From Methanosarcinales archaeon (lineage in GTDB: Archaea > Halobacteriota > Methanosarcinia > Methanosarcinales > Methanogasteraceae), in NCBI GenBank assembly GCA_030606635.1, contig JAUWGA010000015.1, forward strand, positions 1 through 15,933: DNA of 15,933 nucleotides. Reading direction: 5' to 3'. Position numbers and translations under genes: made by a program. The notes below the pieces were generated by a model. It did no database searches and was not told where the DNA came from. It saw only the letters and a program-made list of their open reading frames with translations. Within the stretch, counting starts at the first letter, position 1. Every line of letters starts with the position of its first letter. This document shows, piece by piece, positions 13,829-15,933 of this stretch.

Positions 13829-14728
13829 TTAACCCTCTCGCGTCACTTGATCATCCCCATCACCAAACCCACCAAAATCCCAGAGCGTTTTCTGGTCAAG
13901 ATTATCCATCAGGCGATTGCAATCATCACTGAACTTCTTTCTGCTTTTCCAGTGGTCGTTAATCTCAATTGTCCATACATCCTCCCGATTACTGAGATAT
14001 TCTCCCAACCCACCTGTTTTGCAATGCTTCAGAAACGACTTCACCTTTCCGCTCAATATCTTTTGCGACTTGCGGTCAAGATGATCCCAGATCTCCTCCA
14101 GCGAATCTCCTGCCAGGTCCCTTGAAGTGAATTCGATTCGTCCTGAAACCGACCTCGCCATCAAAGTGTTGAATATATATGGAGCTATTTTTTTGAAAGA
14201 ACTATCCTCTGAGAATTTGAGTATAGTCAAAGGCTTTCCATGTATCCTCACAGGCTCACGAAATAGATCACGAAGCACCGGATCTTTAAAATCGTCACCG
14301 GATACTTTCCGGATGAAATCGTCCATCATCACCTGTGGGTAGGTTATCCCTTCTGCTTGCAGCCTATCTGCTAAAGCGTCCATGTTCCCCCTCCCAAATA
14401 TTCCCACATCGAGTTCAAGGTTCTCTGTTGGGATATCAATACCCTTCTCAACAAGATGCCGCGTAGTTATTCCCTGATACAGTTTGAGATTCTGCCCTGT
14501 ATAATATTCCCCACTTTTGCATTCACAAAATAATCCCCTCTCGTCAGACATGAACAGAATGTCCGGATTCAATGCCCCGATCCCGCTGACATTGAATCGC
14601 GGTTCTATTCTGGATATCCTGTAACCAGCCATGTGCAGGTGGTTTGGATATGATTTAAGATTGTAGGCGAGGCTCAGAACCGAATTGATCACATCCAGAT
14701 GGTCAAAAGAGGCTTCCGTGTTCGTCAT
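13829..14728 (-). CDS. PD-(D/E)XK nuclease-like protein
   Basis: A 299-residue protein starting MTNTEASFDHLDVINSVLSL, with a GGGGGTGG ribosome-binding site about eight bases upstream. ALNPDILFMSDERG and LFCECKSGEYY give D56 followed by E69-x-K71, the spacing and hydrophobic strands expected of a PD-(D/E)XK nuclease core (NPD then E-C-K). A preceding helix with acidic residues (D9, D12) could give the fourth active-site element. The middle (about 95-205) and C-terminal parts (IWDHLDRKSQKILSGKVKSF and a final WKSRKKFSDDCNRLMD) are not recognised and may form a partner- or DNA-binding region. It overlaps the end of the 361-residue gene by 26 bases and is followed after about 110 bases by the KAP NTPase gene, so all three are likely co-expressed. 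Nuclease call is from motif only. Confidence 0.65.
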   Translation of the reverse strand: MTNTEASFDHLDVINSVLSLAYNLKSYPNHLHMAGYRISRIEPRFNVSGIGALNPDILFMSDERGLFCECKSGEYYTGQNLKLYQGITTRHLVEKGIDIPTENLELDVGIFGRGNMDALADRLQAEGITYPQVMMDDFIRKVSGDDFKDPVLRDLFREPVRIHGKPLTILKFSEDSSFKKIAPYIFNTLMARSVSGRIEFTSRDLAGDSLEEIWDHLDRKSQKILSGKVKSFLKHCKTGGLGEYLSNREDVWTIEINDHWKSRKKFSDDCNRLMDNLDQKTLWDFGGFGDGDDQVTREG

Positions 14729-15788
14729 AAATCGCCACCCCCGGATCCAACGAGTGCTGGATATTGGTGTAAAGCCTGAATATCACATTCCCACAGGCGT
14801 TCTTCGGAAGATAAACACGGGCATAGTCTGGCATGAGATCCATATTGAATTTATCACCTGTGTGAGTATCCACCCCTGCAATTCTAAGAAATTCATCATC
14901 CCGATCATGAATCACACCCCATAATCTGAACGGGCGTGTAGAATTGACCAGCTTCAGAGCAACCTTCTCAATGCTCTGACTCTTTGAGAATTTAAGCTCA
15001 AACGGGTAACCATGGTTCTTAAATCCGCCGGAAGTGGATTCAAGATACATTCTCTTCTCCTCAACACGAGTCATCTTCTCCGAATAAAAATCGATGATAC
15101 TATCCACGAAATGAACATGTTCCTCAATATCAGTCCCCTTACTGACCGTCACTTTCCCATCATAAAAGACCTCATCAAGAAACTTGATCTCACCATCCTT
15201 TACATTCAGTAATCTTGTGGAGGTCTTGGTCGTCGGATAGTTATGCTCTCCTAAAAGTGTGACCAACCCCGTCGCGAGCTCGGAGCCTTTTGACCACAGT
15301 CTCATGGTGAGTTGGGAGATGTCGTCTCCGGAGAGTTCCTCTTCCTTCAACACCTCCTGCTTGAATCTGATGGAGAATCCGATATTGGTGTAGTCCTTCT
15401 CAAGGTTGCTCAACATCTGGTGGGGCATCCAGAGAGAGTCAATCTTCTGTAAATTATTTGTGAACTGGTCAATGAATCTCTTAACTGTAGTGCTTTCTTC
15501 AATATTGTAGAGCTTCCAGAATCTTTTGAAGAAAGTATCCAGATACAGTATGATCGTTTCTTTTCCTTTTTTTACAATCATAACATAGAGGAACTTATCC
15601 TCTGTTGGCTTTAACTCAATCCGGTAATCCGAGAAGGAGAGTGGTATATCGCCAAGAGCACAATTCGATTCGATGATGTTTGTCTTGACCGCGTACTCTG
15701 CATATTCTCCTCGCTCTTCCATTGACTGAAGATTCGAATTGATTGTCTTTTCCATCAGATCATGGAGTTTGGAACGAGAAGATATCAT
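14703..15788 (-). CDS. hypothetical protein, first gene of the KAP/nuclease operon
   Basis: A 361-residue protein that I do not recognise. It starts MISSRSKLHDLMEKTINSNL at ATG 15788, about seven bases after AGAGGAA. There is no signal peptide and no membrane segment. Visible parts are a charged N-terminal helix (about 5-30), a mixed region with YRIELKPTEDKFLYVMIVKK and a Trp/Phe-rich FFKRFWKLYN, a middle with DISQLTMRLWSKGSELATGL, and a C-terminal, probably beta-rich half including FELKFSKSQSIEKVALKLVN, RLWGVIHDRDDEFLRIAGVD and DYARVYLPKNACGNVIFRLY. No nuclease, NTPase or helix-turn-helix motif is apparent. Its overlap with the nuclease-like gene and lead position in the operon suggest a dedicated partner, for example a sensor or specificity subunit; this is inference. 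Confidence 0.75.
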   Translation of the reverse strand: MISSRSKLHDLMEKTINSNLQSMEERGEYAEYAVKTNIIESNCALGDIPLSFSDYRIELKPTEDKFLYVMIVKKGKETIILYLDTFFKRFWKLYNIEESTTVKRFIDQFTNNLQKIDSLWMPHQMLSNLEKDYTNIGFSIRFKQEVLKEEELSGDDISQLTMRLWSKGSELATGLVTLLGEHNYPTTKTSTRLLNVKDGEIKFLDEVFYDGKVTVSKGTDIEEHVHFVDSIIDFYSEKMTRVEEKRMYLESTSGGFKNHGYPFELKFSKSQSIEKVALKLVNSTRPFRLWGVIHDRDDEFLRIAGVDTHTGDKFNMDLMPDYARVYLPKNACGNVIFRLYTNIQHSLDPGVAIYDEHGSLF

Positions 15789-15933
15789 GGTTAAATTCCT
15801 CTTTATTCAGTACTGTCCAAATTAACTTTGTTAAAGATTGTATTTAATTATTCCGAAACACCCTGTTAAAAATACGTAATCCAATGCAGCGGCGGGTTCT
15901 CTTTGGTGTAACTCAAAAAAGCGACATCTGCGT
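15789..15933 (-). promoter_or_regulatory. upstream region of the KAP/nuclease operon
   Basis: AT-rich region without a gene. On the minus strand it shows TATA-like stretches AATTAAATAC (about 15840-15850) and TATTTTTAAC further upstream, then the AGAGGAA ribosome-binding site just before ATG 15788. It is the likely promoter of the three-gene operon. No repeats or operator palindromes stand out. Confidence 0.45.

Noticed and set aside
1..15933. CRISPR array or tRNA genes
   Set aside because: No regularly spaced short repeats and no cloverleaf with a TTC-containing T-loop were found on reading both strands.

Overview
The window looks like a chromosomal segment of a methanogen-related euryarchaeon (Methanosarcinales or ANME-like). 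This is inferred from an archaeal pantoate kinase, an archaeal BofA-like membrane protein, a small phasin-like/SAP-like gene pair, TATA-like boxes with at least one apparently leaderless start, and IS200/IS605-type relics. No rRNA, tRNA or CRISPR array was seen.

Layout. (1) Bases 1-1210 are a low-density accessory stretch: a VapB-like antitoxin and a PIN toxin broken by a frameshift, bracketed by two imperfect copies of a roughly 100-base repeat. One repeat copy carries an intact 42-codon ORF. (2) Bases 1206-3754 are a core block. A two-gene operon (phasin-like coiled-coil protein, then a 49-residue SAP-like protein) is divergent from an isocitrate/isopropylmalate dehydrogenase-family gene, which is followed by pantoate kinase. 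A palindromic dispersed repeat sits between the last two. (3) Bases 3755-6965 are an AT-rich island with mobile-element debris. It holds a GC-rich structured block that may be the end of an IS605/TnpB element, a truncated ORF, a 650-residue membrane-anchored hydrolase made of two tandem DUF3089 domains, and a decayed TnpA transposase. (4) Bases 6997-11426 run on the minus strand: two MNT-type nucleotidyltransferases, a HEPN toxin, a large tandem U32 protein, a nucleotide N-hydrolase-like protein and a BofA-like membrane protein, tightly packed with 4- to 11-base overlaps among four of them. The upstream end of the first nucleotidyltransferase ORF carries what looks like the N-terminal tail of a Type III DNA methyltransferase. 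(5) Bases 11519-15788 are a compact minus-strand operon: an unrecognised 361-residue protein, a PD-(D/E)XK nuclease-like protein and a KAP-family P-loop NTPase.

How they may work together. The right third looks like a defence island: an NTPase-nuclease-unknown operon, a restriction-modification remnant and a toxin-antitoxin pair lie end to end. The KAP/nuclease/361-residue operon is the best candidate for an undescribed system. All function assignments rest on motif reading and memory of families; no database search was run.
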